A stretch of 64,000 bases of DNA. Source: Endozoicomonas sp. G2_2. GTDB lineage: Bacteria; Pseudomonadota; Gammaproteobacteria; Nevskiales; Salinisphaeraceae. A model generated the notes under the pieces. It saw nothing but the letters and a program-made list of their open reading frames with translations, was not told the DNA's origin and did not search any database. The position numbers and the translations under genes are program-made. Below are positions 1 to 8,514 of the stretch, piece after piece. Position 1 is the first letter of the stretch, and each line of letters opens with the position of its first letter. Where the stretch lies: positions 434,001-498,000 of the forward strand of contig NZ_JAGHQU010000001.1 of the NCBI RefSeq assembly GCF_017744135.1. The letters run 5' to 3'.

Positions 1-284
1 CTCATGCCGGGTGCCAGTTCGTCGACGCCCTGGAACGCATCGCGGCTGACCTTCTGCACGAGTTCTTCACGGTAGGGGCCGTAGCCGTCTTCCGGCTCGA
101 TGGTCGCCTTGACCTCTTCGCCTTCGGCGTGGCCTTCGATCGCCTTCTCGAGACCCGGCACGATATTGCCGTGGCCGTGAAGATACGACAGCGGCTGTTC
201 CTCGCCGGACTGATCGATGATTTCGCCCTCGGTGTCGCGCAGCACGTAATGAATGCTGACGACGCTGTCCTGCTTGGCTTGCAT
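1..284 (-). CDS. slyD: FKBP-type peptidyl-prolyl cis-trans isomerase, SlyD-like (3' end beyond the window)
   Basis: The visible 94 N-terminal residues read as an FKBP-type prolyl isomerase of the SlyD class, a cytoplasmic folding helper that speeds proline isomerisation. Seen directly: the LHGHG motif near residue 35, the GLEKAIEGH segment, the YGPYREELVQ stretch and GVDEL..GM, all in SlyD order. The gene runs off the left edge, so the insert-in-flap domain and any His-rich metal-binding tail cannot be checked. The start is the ATG preceded by GAGAAAAG. Assignment to SlyD rather than the smaller FkpB rests on overall resemblance to the E. coli SlyD N-terminus. Confidence 0.85.
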   Translation of the reverse strand, partial: MQAKQDSVVSIHYVLRDTEGEIIDQSGEEQPLSYLHGHGNIVPGLEKAIEGHAEGEEVKATIEPEDGYGPYREELVQKVSRDAFQGVDELAPGM

Positions 285-448
285 GCTTTTCTCGCTTGAA
301 TATTGGCGCGTATGAAAGACAAGACCTTGCGACGATAAGTGAAAAAACAATGCCCGCCGCGCCAAAATCATGGTTTTCGCCGCTCACCGGGCCCATGCGA
401 GCGGGTGCGCTGTCGGTCGGCCGGCGTTCGGGCGCGACAAGCCGGCAT

Positions 449-474
449 AAAAAAGCCGGGCGCTGGGCCCGGCT
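449..474 (-). terminator. Rho-independent terminator downstream of the OsmC gene
   Basis: Read on the minus strand, an AGCCGGGC stem, a short loop and GCCCGGCT are followed by a run of six T. It lies 34 bases after the OsmC stop codon and before the SlyD gene, so it separates the two transcription units. Confidence 0.8.
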
Positions 475-507
475 ATCATGAAGACACGCGTGACCGCGCG
501 AAGGTGT

Positions 508-933
508 TCAGCCTTCGAGCGCGGCGTCGAGCGTGATTTCAGCGCCCTTGTAGAGACGGGAAACCGGGCAGGCGTCCTTCGCCTTGGCCGCGATGTCCTT
601 GAACTGCGCGTCGTCCATGCCGGGCACCTTGCCGCGGGTGATGAGCTCGATGCGCTCGATCGTGGGCGTATTCTCGACCGAGAAATGCACTTTTGCCTCG
701 GTCTGGACCGAATCCGGCGCATGGCCTTCCTCGGCGAGCATGGCCGAGAACTGCATGGAAAAGCAGCCGGCGTGGGCAGCACCGACGAGTTCTTCCGGGT
801 TGGTGCCGTTGCCTTCCTCGAAACGCGTCTTGAACGAGAACTGGCCTTCATAGGCCCCGCTGTCCAGCGCCATGTTGCCCTTGCCGGACTTCAGATCACC
901 TTGCCACTGCGCATTTGCCTTGCGAACGGGCAT
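508..933 (-). CDS. osmC: OsmC family peroxiredoxin (organic hydroperoxide reductase)
   Basis: A 141-residue protein, the usual OsmC length. OsmC/Ohr proteins reduce organic hydroperoxides in the cytoplasm using two cysteines. Both are visible: Cys57 in the AHAGCFSM motif and Cys122 in DACPVS. The sequence [15 protein letters not shown] is typical of OsmC rather than Ohr. It is a single-gene unit with its own terminator. Its family is usually induced by osmotic or stationary-phase stress, which fits the stress genes elsewhere in the window, but no promoter signature was identified here. Confidence 0.93.
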   Translation of the reverse strand: MPVRKANAQWQGDLKSGKGNMALDSGAYEGQFSFKTRFEEGNGTNPEELVGAAHAGCFSMQFSAMLAEEGHAPDSVQTEAKVHFSVENTPTIERIELITRGKVPGMDDAQFKDIAAKAKDACPVSRLYKGAEITLDAALEG

Positions 934-1110
934 ACATCACTCCTTGTTTGTCAATGACATGTCTGACGGTAAGGCCGTTGGATGGCAAAGACAAGTATTG
1001 TGCACAATCGAAATGCGCGCTGGTGGCGGTGAATACCGGGATATCTTGGCCGGCTGACCGCGGGCCGAATGCCCGCGCGCAGGGTTGATCGGATCCGTGG
1101 CTCGTGATTT

Positions 1111-1899
1111 CTAGTGCTGGTAGATCATCTTGCGGGTCATGCCGCCGTCGGCGACCAGCGTCTGGCCGGTGATGAAACCGGCGTCCGGGCTGCAGAGGAA
1201 GGCCACCAGGCCCGAGATGTCGTCACCACCGCCGACACGGCCGCCCGGGTGTTGTGCATGGTCGACTGCGCGTAGTGGCGCCGGCGTGTCGTCGCCCGGC
1301 TGCTGGTCACGGACGTCGATCCAGCCGGGCGCGACCGCGTTCACGCGCACGTCCGGGCCGAGGCTTATCGACAACGCATGGGTGAGGGCGACGATGCCGC
1401 CCTTGCTGGCGGCATAGGCTTCGGTTTCGGCTTCGGACTGGTAGGCCCGGCTCGATGCCATGTTGACGATGCAGCCCCGGCGCCGACGCAGCAGCGGCGC
1501 GGCGTGTTTCGTGCACAGGAAATAGCCGGTGAGATTGGTGCCGATGACACGATTCCAGTCGGCGAGCGACAGCGACTCGATCGGGCCGTTGAACGGATCG
1601 GCGATCCCGGCATTATTGACCAGTACGTCGAGCTGGCCGTGCGTCGAAACCAGCTGCTCGATCGCACTCTGCACCGCCGACTCGTCGGCCACGTCGGCAA
1701 CCAGCGTCTGACAGTGCGCGCGCAGACCCGCCGCGAGGCCGGTCTGCAGATCGGCCAGCGCGCTGGCGTCGTGGTCGAGCGCGCCCACGTGATAACCGTC
1801 GCCCAGCAACCGGCGCGTGACGGCGCGGCCGATGCCGCGTGCGGCGCCGGTCACCAGCGCGACCGGCGGGGTTAACGAAGCATCCTGATCGTTCGTCAT
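1111..1899 (-). CDS. SDR family NAD(P)-dependent oxidoreductase
   Basis: A 262-residue classical short-chain dehydrogenase. Seen directly: the cofactor motif TGAARGIG at residues 17-24, NNAG near residue 95, a catalytic Ser in NMASS, and YAASK carrying the Tyr and Lys of the active site. The C-terminus ends in the common ITGQTLVADGG pattern. The ATG at 1899 was chosen because upstream in-frame sequence (to 1989) overlaps a terminator and does not resemble an SDR N-terminus. The substrate cannot be read from sequence; family members act on sugars, steroids, acyl chains and short alcohols. It stands alone between two unrelated minus-strand genes. Confidence 0.88.
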   Translation of the reverse strand: MTNDQDASLTPPVALVTGAARGIGRAVTRRLLGDGYHVGALDHDASALADLQTGLAAGLRAHCQTLVADVADESAVQSAIEQLVSTHGQLDVLVNNAGIADPFNGPIESLSLADWNRVIGTNLTGYFLCTKHAAPLLRRRRGCIVNMASSRAYQSEAETEAYAASKGGIVALTHALSISLGPDVRVNAVAPGWIDVRDQQPGDDTPAPLRAVDHAQHPGGRVGGGDDISGLVAFLCSPDAGFITGQTLVADGGMTRKMIYQH

Positions 1900-1948
1900 T
1901 GAATCGACTCTCCCGATTGAGCGGGCCACGCCCACCCCATGGCGCCCA

Positions 1949-1984
1949 TTAAAAAGGCCCGCCGCGGATCGCGACGGGCCTTCT
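1949..1984 (-). terminator. Rho-independent terminator downstream of the acidic lipoprotein gene
   Basis: On the minus strand the sequence forms a GC-rich stem (AGGCCCGTCGCG pairing with CGCGGCGGGCCT, one G:T pair) around a three-base loop, followed by TTTTTAA. It lies 30 bases after the lipoprotein stop codon and before the SDR start. Confidence 0.8.
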
Positions 1985-2013
1985 GGCAATACGAGATTGC
2001 GCGGAAAAACAGC

Positions 2014-2238
2014 TTAGCTGTTGTCGTCGGCCGCGTCTTCCATCTCGTCACCGGCTTCTTCCATGCTGTCCTGCATGCTGTCGCCGGCTTCTTCCATGCT
2101 GTCCTGGGCATTGTCGGTGGCGTTGTCGATGCTTTCGCCCGCGTTCTCGGCCGGGCCGTCTTCTTCACAGGCGGCCAGGCTGAGGGTGCCCAGGCCAAGC
2201 AGCATGGCCAGGAGAATGGTGGTCAGTTTCTTTTGCAT
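2014..2238 (-). CDS. Small acidic lipoprotein with 11-residue repeats
   Basis: A 74-residue predicted lipoprotein. The N-terminus is a signal peptide (two Lys, then a hydrophobic run) ending in the lipobox LAAC with the lipidated Cys at position 24. The mature part is about 50 residues of Glu/Asp/Ala/Ser/Met/Gly/Asn and contains two copies of DSMEEAGD spaced exactly 11 residues. This gives an amphipathic, strongly acidic helix. At DNA level the 23-base segments 2051-2073 and 2084-2106 are identical. The size and lipobox recall entericidin-type lipoproteins, but the acidic repeat is not typical of them. Function is unknown; an envelope role is inferred. A clear terminator follows. Confidence 0.8.
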   Translation of the reverse strand: MQKKLTTILLAMLLGLGTLSLAACEEDGPAENAGESIDNATDNAQDSMEEAGDSMQDSMEEAGDEMEDAADDNS

Positions 2239-2385
2239 GATCGACTCCTTGAGTTCGGTAAATGAAGCTCTGTGTCGTGCGCGCGAGTATCGCGCCCCCT
2301 GTCAGAACTTGGACGAAAGTATAAAGGAAAGGCAGCTTTCCCGTATCTGAATCGAGCATAAGACCCTTGCTCGACATCAGGCTCG

Positions 2386-3576
2386 TCAATAGTCGATCTG
2401 GATCGCCGCCGCGCTCGTGCGCGCCTTGTCGCGTGCCTGCTCGACGTTTTCGCCGCGGGCGAGCGCGACGCCGAGCCTGCGTGCGCCGTCGATGGTCGGC
2501 TTGCCGAACAGGCGCAGTTCGGTATCCGGCGCGGTCAGCGCGTGTTCGAGCCCGTTGTAGCGCATCGACTCGCTCTGGCCTTCGCCCAGGATCACCGCGG
2601 ACGCGGACGGCCCGCGCGGGTCGATCAGCGGCACCGGCAGCCCGAGAATGGCCCGCGCGTGGAGCGCGAACTCGGACAGGTTCTGGCTGATGAGCGTCAC
2701 GAGCCCGGTGTCGTGCGGACGCGGCGAGACTTCGGAAAACCAGACCCGATCGCCGGCCACGAACAGCTCGACCCCGAACAACCCGTATCCGCCCAGCGCG
2801 TCGGTGATCGCCCGCGCCTGTCGCTGGGATTCGGCCAGCGCGGCATCGCTCATCGCCTGCGGCTGCCAGGATTCATGGTAGTCGCCGTCGACCTGGCGGT
2901 GGCCGATCGGCGCACAGAAGCTCGTGCCGCCGACGTGACGCACGGTCAACAGCGTGATCTCGTAATCGAATTCGACGAAACCCTCGACGATCACACGCGA
3001 GTTCTCGCCCCTGCGGCCGCGCCCGCCCGACTGTGAATACGCCCAGGCCGCGTCGATATCGGCGTCACCGCGTACCGTGCTCTGGCCCTTGCCCGACGAG
3101 GACATCACCGGCTTGACCACGCAGGGCAGGCCGATGGCCCGGATAGCGTCGCGATAGTCGGCCTCGGTTTCGGCGAAACGATAAGGCGATGTGGGCAGCC
3201 CCAGTTCCTCGGCCGCCAGCCGCCGGATGCCCTCGCGGTCCATGGTCAGCTGCGCCGCGCGCGCGGTGGGGACCACCTGAAACCCTTCGGATTCGAGTTC
3301 GACGAGGGTCGCCGTGGCGATGGCCTCGATTTCGGGCACGATGAGCGCGGGGCGTTCCTGTTCGACGATTGCGCGTATCGCGGCGCCATCGGTCATGTCG
3401 ACGATGTGATGACGATGCGCCACCTGCATGGCCGGCGCGCGCGCATAGCGATCGACCGCGATCACCTCGCAGCCGAGCCGTGACAGTTCGATGGCGACTT
3501 CCTTGCCGAGTTCGCCGCTGCCCAGCAGCATGATGCGGGTAGCGGAATCCGAGCCTGGGGTGCCGAGCGTGGTCAT
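2386..3576 (-). CDS. purT: Formate-dependent phosphoribosylglycinamide formyltransferase (PurT)
   Basis: PurT, the ATP-grasp enzyme that makes formyl-GAR from GAR, formate and ATP in purine synthesis, an alternative to the folate-dependent PurN. The 396-residue length is normal. Seen directly: the N-terminal [24 protein letters not shown] nucleotide-binding start (pieces shown), [11 protein letters not shown] in the ATP-grasp region near residue 160, and the [12 protein letters not shown] metal/ATP site near residue 286. The ATG at 3576 starts a normal PurT N-terminus. It is transcribed divergently from the CoA-transferase gene and is monocistronic as far as can be seen. Confidence 0.96.
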   Translation of the reverse strand: MTTLGTPGSDSATRIMLLGSGELGKEVAIELSRLGCEVIAVDRYARAPAMQVAHRHHIVDMTDGAAIRAIVEQERPALIVPEIEAIATATLVELESEGFQVVPTARAAQLTMDREGIRRLAAEELGLPTSPYRFAETEADYRDAIRAIGLPCVVKPVMSSSGKGQSTVRGDADIDAAWAYSQSGGRGRRGENSRVIVEGFVEFDYEITLLTVRHVGGTSFCAPIGHRQVDGDYHESWQPQAMSDAALAESQRQARAITDALGGYGLFGVELFVAGDRVWFSEVSPRPHDTGLVTLISQNLSEFALHARAILGLPVPLIDPRGPSASAVILGEGQSESMRYNGLEHALTAPDTELRLFGKPTIDGARRLGVALARGENVEQARDKARTSAAAIQIDY

Positions 3577-3689
3577 GTCGATCCTTGATGGTGGGCGGGC
3601 GAACCTGGCCGGCTATTGTCGCCGCCCGGACGCACCGAGAAAAGCGTGCCGCTTTCGCGCCCCTTACGGCTCGCATTAAACTCTCGCGC

Positions 3690-4898
3690 ATGAAACAACC
3701 GCTGTCCGGCTATCGCGTCATCGACCTTACGGCCATGGTTTCGGGCCCGCTTGCGACCATGCAGCTCGCCGACCAGGGCGCGGAAGTACTCAAGATCGAG
3801 CGTCCCGATGTGGGCGACTACACCCGGCTCGCGTCGAACCAGCGCCACGGCTTCTCGGCGAGCTATCTGAACAACAACCGGAACAAGCGCTCGGTCGCGC
3901 TCGACCTCAAGGCGCCGGCCGGCCGCGAGGCGCTGTTGCGGCTGTGCGAGAACGCCGACGTGTTCGTACAGAATTTCCGCCCGGGCGTAGTCGAGCGCAT
4001 GGGCCTTGGCGAGGAGGCTATTCGGGCCGTGGCGCCGGACATCGTCTACTGCTCGATCAGCGGTTTCGGGGCCGCCGGCCCCTATGCGACCTATCCGGTG
4101 TACGACCCGCTTGTGCAGGCGCTGTCGAGCCTGGCGAGCATCCAGGGGGGCGCGGATACGGCGCGCCCGCGCCTGGTGCGTACGATCGTGCCGGACAAGC
4201 TCACCGGCTATGTCGCCGCCCAGGCCATCACCGCGGCCCTGCTGGCGCGCGCCAATGGCGCGCCCGGTCAGCATGTGCATGTCTCCATGCTCGATGCGGT
4301 GATCGATTTTCTCTGGCATTCGGACATGAACAGCCAGACCTTCGTCGGCGACGAGTTCGACCAGGCCAAGGCCGCCAGCTTCATCGATCTGATCTACGAA
4401 ACAACCACGGGCTATATCAGCGTCGCGGTGCAGACCGACAAGGAATGGCAGGCGCTGCTCGCCGCGCTCGGCACACCGGAATGGAACGACGACCCGCGTT
4501 TCGCCACACCGGCCGCGCGTCAGGACAACATCAACGCACGGCTGGAGATGACCCAGGCACAGCTTGTTGAAAACAGCGCCGAGCACTGGCTCGAGCGGCT
4601 GACCGCGCATGGCGTGCCCTGTGCGCCGGTGCTGACCCGTACGGATCTGCTGTCGCACGAGCAGATCGCGGCCAACGCGATCCTCGTCGAAACCGATCAC
4701 GAACAGGCCGGCCGCCTGCGTCAGGCGCGCCCGGCCGCACGCTTTTCGGCCATGCCGCAGCCGGACTTTCGTGGCGCGCCGCCGCTGGGCGCCGACACGG
4801 CCGCCGCGCTGCGCGAGAGCGGCTACGATGCCGATGCCATTCAGGCCTTGTTTGACGACGGGGCTGCCGCCGACGGCAAGGACGCGCCTACGCCATGA
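3690..4898 (+). CDS. CaiB/BaiF (class III) CoA-transferase family protein
   Basis: A 402-residue class III CoA-transferase, a family that moves CoA between carboxylic acids through an aspartyl-CoA thioester. Seen directly: the N-terminal GYRVIDLTAMVSGPLATMQLAD, NRNKRSVALDLK and the segment VPDKLTGY, whose Asp falls at residue 169, the position of the catalytic Asp in formyl-CoA transferase. The ATG at 3690 was chosen because it begins the family-typical N-terminus; the open frame to 3585 overlaps the purT promoter region. The next gene, a GST, overlaps by four bases (ATGA), so the two are co-translated. Substrate unknown; the GST partner hints at degradation or detoxification of an acyl compound, which is inference. 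Confidence 0.9.
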   Translation: MKQPLSGYRVIDLTAMVSGPLATMQLADQGAEVLKIERPDVGDYTRLASNQRHGFSASYLNNNRNKRSVALDLKAPAGREALLRLCENADVFVQNFRPGVVERMGLGEEAIRAVAPDIVYCSISGFGAAGPYATYPVYDPLVQALSSLASIQGGADTARPRLVRTIVPDKLTGYVAAQAITAALLARANGAPGQHVHVSMLDAVIDFLWHSDMNSQTFVGDEFDQAKAASFIDLIYETTTGYISVAVQTDKEWQALLAALGTPEWNDDPRFATPAARQDNINARLEMTQAQLVENSAEHWLERLTAHGVPCAPVLTRTDLLSHEQIAANAILVETDHEQAGRLRQARPAARFSAMPQPDFRGAPPLGADTAAALRESGYDADAIQALFDDGAAADGKDAPTP

Positions 4899-5605
4899 TC
4901 GACTTCTACTACTGGCCGACACCCAACGGCTGGAAAATCTCGATTCTGCTCGAGGAACTGGGTCTGGACTACAAGCTGATCCCGGTGGATATCAATGCCG
5001 GCGATCAGTTCGAGCCGGCCTTTCTCGCCATATCGCCGAACAACCGCATGCCGGCCATCGTCGACCACGAGCCGGCGCCGGGTTACGGCGATCAACCGTT
5101 GCCGATCTTCGAGTCCGGCGCGATCGCGCGCTATCTCGCCGACAAGGCCGGCCAGTTCCTGCCCGCAGATCCGCGGCAGCGAAAGGAAGTCGACGAGTGG
5201 CTGTTCTGGCAGGTCGGCAATCTGGGCCCGATGGGCGGCCAGATGAGCCATTTCGTCAATTACGCGCCCGGCGACCATCCGTACTCCTACAAGCGTTACA
5301 CCGGCGAATATCATCGCTGTCTGGGTGTGCTGGAACGCCGTCTGGAAGGGCGTGACTATCTGGTGGGCGGGGTCTACACCATCGCCGATATCGTCAACTG
5401 GCCCTGGGTGCTGATCGCGAAGGCCATGGGCCAGCCGCTGGACGATTTCCCGAATGTTGCCGCCTGGCGGCAGCGGGTCAAGACACGTCCGGCCGTACAG
5501 CGCGGCGTCGATCTGGGCAAGCAGTGGCGGGGCGGCCAGCCGAAAAGCGAGGAGGCCCGCCAGCGTCTGTTCAACCAGACCGCCGACACCGCACGCGGGC
5601 GCTAG
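4895..5605 (+). CDS. Glutathione S-transferase / disulfide-bond oxidoreductase, nu-class (YfcG/YghU-like)
   Basis: A 236-residue GST with an N-terminal thioredoxin-like domain and an all-helical C-terminal domain. Thr9 and Asn11 in WPTPNGWK match the residues that bind glutathione in the nu-class enzymes YfcG and YghU, which reduce disulfides rather than conjugate electrophiles. The FESGAIARYLADK motif near residue 72 contacts the glutathione gamma-glutamyl group, and YTIADIVNWPW is the C-terminal N-capping box. The start overlaps the CoA-transferase stop by four bases. Predicted cytoplasmic. Confidence 0.9.
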   Translation: MIDFYYWPTPNGWKISILLEELGLDYKLIPVDINAGDQFEPAFLAISPNNRMPAIVDHEPAPGYGDQPLPIFESGAIARYLADKAGQFLPADPRQRKEVDEWLFWQVGNLGPMGGQMSHFVNYAPGDHPYSYKRYTGEYHRCLGVLERRLEGRDYLVGGVYTIADIVNWPWVLIAKAMGQPLDDFPNVAAWRQRVKTRPAVQRGVDLGKQWRGGQPKSEEARQRLFNQTADTARGR

Positions 5606-5644
5606 ACGCGCCGCATATCTCGTTCAATTCACACAAGGCTGTTC

Positions 5645-6070
5645 ATGTTCGCGTACATCAAGGCATTCGTCGCCGGCTTCGTTTCCACGCTCACGTTTCA
5701 CCAAGGCCTGCTCTGGGTGTTCGACAATGCCGGGCTGCGCGCGGCGAGCGTATGGAATATGGCGCCGGTGCCGCCGCTGGGCGTGCCGGCGGTGGTGTCG
5801 CTGGCGTTCTGGGGTGGTCTCTGGGGTGTGCTGCTGTGGCTGCTTATCCGGCGCGCGCTCGCTGCAGGCTACTACGTGGGCGCGTTCATTCTCGGCGCCG
5901 TCGGTCCGACGCTGGCGTATCTGTTCGTCGTTCAGTGGCTCAAGGGTCAGCCAATGCCCGCGATTCTCGACGGCCTGAGCCTGCACGGTGTGGGTCTTGG
6001 CCTGGCGCTCAACGGCACCTGGGGGCTCGGCGTGGCCATCCTGATGCGGGTGATGCACCCGCCGCGCTAG
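5645..6070 (+). CDS. Small integral membrane protein of unknown function
   Basis: A 141-residue protein with four likely membrane segments (roughly residues 8-28, 48-70, 76-98 and 112-135) and Gly-rich helices. The sequence is typical of a conserved proteobacterial inner-membrane protein family, but I cannot name it. It follows the GST by 39 bases on the same strand and could be in the same transcript. The start ATG at 5645 directly precedes a plausible signal-anchor. No catalytic motif is visible. Confidence 0.75.
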   Translation: MFAYIKAFVAGFVSTLTFHQGLLWVFDNAGLRAASVWNMAPVPPLGVPAVVSLAFWGGLWGVLLWLLIRRALAAGYYVGAFILGAVGPTLAYLFVVQWLKGQPMPAILDGLSLHGVGLGLALNGTWGLGVAILMRVMHPPR

Positions 6071-6091
6071 CCCGGAATGCGTTGCCCCGTG

Positions 6092-6113
6092 CGCGCGGTC
6101 CTCTAACCGCGCG
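6092..6113. terminator. Possible bidirectional hairpin between convergent genes
   Basis: CGCGCGGT and ACCGCGCG form a perfect 8-base-pair stem around a six-base loop. The loop contains the stop codon of the minus-strand kinase gene, and the stem sits 22 bases after the plus-strand membrane-protein stop. There is no T run on either side, so termination is only a guess from position. Confidence 0.35.
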
Positions 6114-7344
6114 GCAGGCGCAGTGCGAATGTCGTGCGCGCATCGCGGTCGTCGCTGTTGGCCGCGCGCCCGCGGTCGAGTAGCAGCAGATCGCCGCCGT
6201 GGCTGCGGGCCAGTGTTCGGCTCACGGCCAGCCCGAGACCGACGCCTTCGGACTTGGTGGTCATGAACGGTTCGAAGATTTCCACGTCTTCGGCGATGCC
6301 CGGCCCGTTGTCGCTGACTTCGATATCGACATACTCGTCGTGGTCGGCGTTCACGCGAACGAAGACCTCGTGCAGCTCGTCGTCGGCCTCGCTGTCGCCA
6401 AAGGCATCCATGGCATTGGTCACAAGATTGCGCAGGATCTGCTGCACGAAGATCTCGTCCACCGGCAATTCGAGATGCTCGACTGTGTCGATGGCGGGGC
6501 CGTTGTAGCGCACGTTGGCCCCGCGCAGCGCCGGGTCGAGCAGCTGATGCACGTCGTCGATGATCGGCTGCACTGACTGTGACTTGCAGGTGGGCTTGCC
6601 CTGGCGCGCGAAGTCGCGCAGATGATGAATCACCGAGACGGCGCGCGAGATCTCGTGATCGGCGCGCTCGAGCGTCGTTCGTACCTCGTCGCCGCTGGCG
6701 GTGAAGCCCATGCGCGCACGCGCGATGAAATTGCGTGCCGCGGTCAGCGGCTGGCTCAGGTCGTGCGCGAGACCGGTGCCCAGCGCGGCGAATACGCTGA
6801 CCCGGTCGTGGGTATCGATGCTGGTATGCAGCTTGGCGATCCGATCGTTGAACTCGATGCGGTCGGTCACGTCGAGCGCAAAGCCCGCCAGGCGATAGAG
6901 CTCGCCTTCGTCGTCGAGCACCGGAAAGGCGCGATCCCGAATCCAGCGGATTTCGCCGTCCGGCCGGTTGATGCGGAAGGTCTTGTCGTACTCGCCGTCG
7001 GCGGCGTCGCGCTTGAAGGCCTTGAGGACTTCTTCACGATCGGCGTCGTGCACCCACGCCAGGCGCCGACCCGGATCGTCGTAAAGACTCTGGCAGGTCT
7101 GGCCCCAGATCTGCTCGTAGGCCGGGCTGATATAGACCAGTTCGTCGCCGAGCGGATTGGTCATCCAGAACACTTCGCGAATATGCTCGGCCAGCTCGCG
7201 AAAACAGCGCTCGTTGTTCTCGGCGCGACAGCGTAGTTCGTTTTCTTCAGCCAGTCGACGTTCGAGCTGTTCGATACGCGAGTGGGCTGCCTCCAGTGTC
7301 TCGGGGCGCGTGTTGTCGAGATTTTCTGGATCGCGGTCGCTCAT
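6103..7344 (-). CDS. PAS domain sensor histidine kinase, FixL-like
   Basis: A 413-residue cytoplasmic sensor kinase with no membrane segment. Order: a charged coiled coil (about residues 15-55), a PAS domain (about 55-165, ending LAGFALDVTDR), a dimerisation/phosphoacceptor domain with GLAHDLSQPLTAARNF and the phosphorylated His near residue 194, and an HATPase domain with NLVTNAMDA, DNGPGI and GVGLGLAVS. The HDLSQPL box is the FixL/DctB/NtrB-type H-box. The ATG at 7344 has AGGA eight bases upstream and is preferred to a TTG at 7398. It is divergent from the FixJ-like regulator, its probable partner. No heme-binding His was confirmed in the PAS domain, so an oxygen-sensing role is not claimed. 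Confidence 0.88.
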   Translation of the reverse strand: MSDRDPENLDNTRPETLEAAHSRIEQLERRLAEENELRCRAENNERCFRELAEHIREVFWMTNPLGDELVYISPAYEQIWGQTCQSLYDDPGRRLAWVHDADREEVLKAFKRDAADGEYDKTFRINRPDGEIRWIRDRAFPVLDDEGELYRLAGFALDVTDRIEFNDRIAKLHTSIDTHDRVSVFAALGTGLAHDLSQPLTAARNFIARARMGFTASGDEVRTTLERADHEISRAVSVIHHLRDFARQGKPTCKSQSVQPIIDDVHQLLDPALRGANVRYNGPAIDTVEHLELPVDEIFVQQILRNLVTNAMDAFGDSEADDELHEVFVRVNADHDEYVDIEVSDNGPGIAEDVEIFEPFMTTKSEGVGLGLAVSRTLARSHGGDLLLLDRGRAANSDDRDARTTFALRLPRG

Positions 7345-7404
7345 TTGACGGGTCCTGGATCTTTGGGAAAGGCGGGCCACCGAAAGGTTATCGGCCAAAG
7401 CGCC

Positions 7405-7433
7405 TTGTCAAACAGAGTGCAATAAACTAAAAA
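7405..7433 (+). promoter_or_regulatory. Candidate sigma70 promoter for the FixJ-like regulator
   Basis: TTGTCA, 17 bases, then TAAAAA, in an AT-rich stretch inside the 109-base divergent gap between the kinase and regulator genes. The predicted transcript start would be near 7440, just before the ATG at 7454. This is a consensus match only. Confidence 0.4.
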
Positions 7434-7453
7434 GATGGGCGTTAAAGCCCTTT

Positions 7454-8104
7454 ATGTGTCCTGCGAAGAGGAATCAGCGCCAGGTGCCTTTTGTCGTTCA
7501 CGTTGTCGATGATGATCCTGCGATCCGCGAATCGCTAAAGGCGCTTTTGTGCGACGCGGGGTATGAGGTCGACTGCTACTCCAGCGCCGAGGCATTTCTG
7601 CAGGTCCGTGCGCCACGCCGCGGCTGTGCGTTGATCGATCTGTGGCTCAAGGGAACTGACGGTATCACGTTGCAGAAAGAGCTGATTGCCAGCAACGCCG
7701 CGCTCAGCGTGATCATGATGAGTGCCTATGGTGATATCGAACATGCCGTGACCGCGATGCGTCTCGGCGCGGTCGATTTCGTGCAGAAGCCGTTCTCGCC
7801 GGAGAACATGCTCGAAAAGATCGATCGCCTGGCCAAGGCCACCGACAGCGACGACACGTCGATGCGCGAGGCTCGGCAGCATGCGGCTCTGATCGAACTG
7901 CTTACGCCGCGTGAAAAGCAGGTTCTGTCGATGATTGTCGACGGCTTGGCCAACAAACAGGTCGCCGGCCAGCTCGGTATCAGCGCACGCACGGTGGAGA
8001 CGCATCGGGTGCATATTATGCAAAAGCTCAATGCCGAGTCGCTGCCGCATCTCGTCAGAATCTGGATTTCAGCCGGTAATTTGATCGAAGTCCCGGAATA
8101 CTGA
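7454..8104 (+). CDS. FixJ/NarL-type response regulator
   Basis: A 216-residue two-domain regulator. The receiver domain (about residues 12-130) has the acidic pocket VVDDDP, the phosphoacceptor Asp62 in LIDLWLKGTDG, a Ser/Thr switch in MMSAYGD and the Lys in QKPFSPE. The C-terminal LuxR-type helix-turn-helix (about 150-210) reads LTPREKQVLSMIVDGLANKQVAGQLGIS (in part), as in FixJ. The usual Pro four residues after the phospho-Asp is Lys66 here. Start choice: ATG 7454 has little Shine-Dalgarno; a GTG at 7484 has GAGGA about eleven bases upstream and also gives a full receiver. Divergent neighbour is the FixL-like kinase. Predicted cytoplasmic DNA-binding protein; targets unknown. Confidence 0.9.
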   Translation: MCPAKRNQRQVPFVVHVVDDDPAIRESLKALLCDAGYEVDCYSSAEAFLQVRAPRRGCALIDLWLKGTDGITLQKELIASNAALSVIMMSAYGDIEHAVTAMRLGAVDFVQKPFSPENMLEKIDRLAKATDSDDTSMREARQHAALIELLTPREKQVLSMIVDGLANKQVAGQLGISARTVETHRVHIMQKLNAESLPHLVRIWISAGNLIEVPEY

Positions 8105-8108
8105 AGCG

Positions 8109-8148
8109 AAAAAAGGCGCCGCCGGAAAAGGGGGAAACCGACGACGCC
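8109..8148 (-). terminator. Rho-independent terminator for the DUF1328 gene
   Basis: On the minus strand GGCGTCGTCGG pairs with CCGGCGGCGCC (two G:T pairs) around a 12-base pyrimidine loop and is followed by six T. It lies between the convergent FixJ-like and DUF1328 stop codons. On the plus strand the stem forms too but lacks a T run. Confidence 0.75.
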
Positions 8149-8180
8149 ATCCAAAACTTCAGGTTGTCGGCACCCCGACG

Positions 8181-8357
8181 CTAGATTTTCGGGCCTCTGC
8201 CTCTGACCGCGTTCGAGACCAGTGCGATCACGAACAGCACGAGGAAGATGAAGAACAGTATCTTCGCGATACCCGCAGCGCCGGAGGCGATGCCGCCGAA
8301 GCCAAACAGCGCCGCGACGATTGCGACGATGAAAAACGTAATAGCCCAACCCAGCAT
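8181..8357 (-). CDS. DUF1328 family small membrane protein (YtjA-like)
   Basis: A 58-residue protein with two membrane helices (about residues 2-24 and 31-50) and a short basic tail. The start [12 protein letters not shown] and the [23 protein letters not shown] pattern (seen in pieces) are characteristic of DUF1328/YtjA proteins, small stress-associated membrane proteins of unknown activity. ATG at 8357 is chosen over an upstream in-frame codon because it gives the family N-terminus and has AAGGAG seven bases before it. It heads a group of stress-type genes on the minus strand, each apparently with its own leader. Confidence 0.85.
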   Translation of the reverse strand: MLGWAITFFIVAIVAALFGFGGIASGAAGIAKILFFIFLVLFVIALVSNAVRGRGPKI

Positions 8358-8514
8358 GGCGTACTCCTTGTAGCGGTGTGCTCTGGTTCGCAACCTTATG
8401 CTTCAAGGCTATGGCAGGTACGTGACGCTGCCTATCCGTAGAAGCACTCAACTCGCTACCTGCAGTATGAACGGAAAATCGCGGGTGCCAATGCTGTGCT
8501 CGTCGCAGTCTCTG

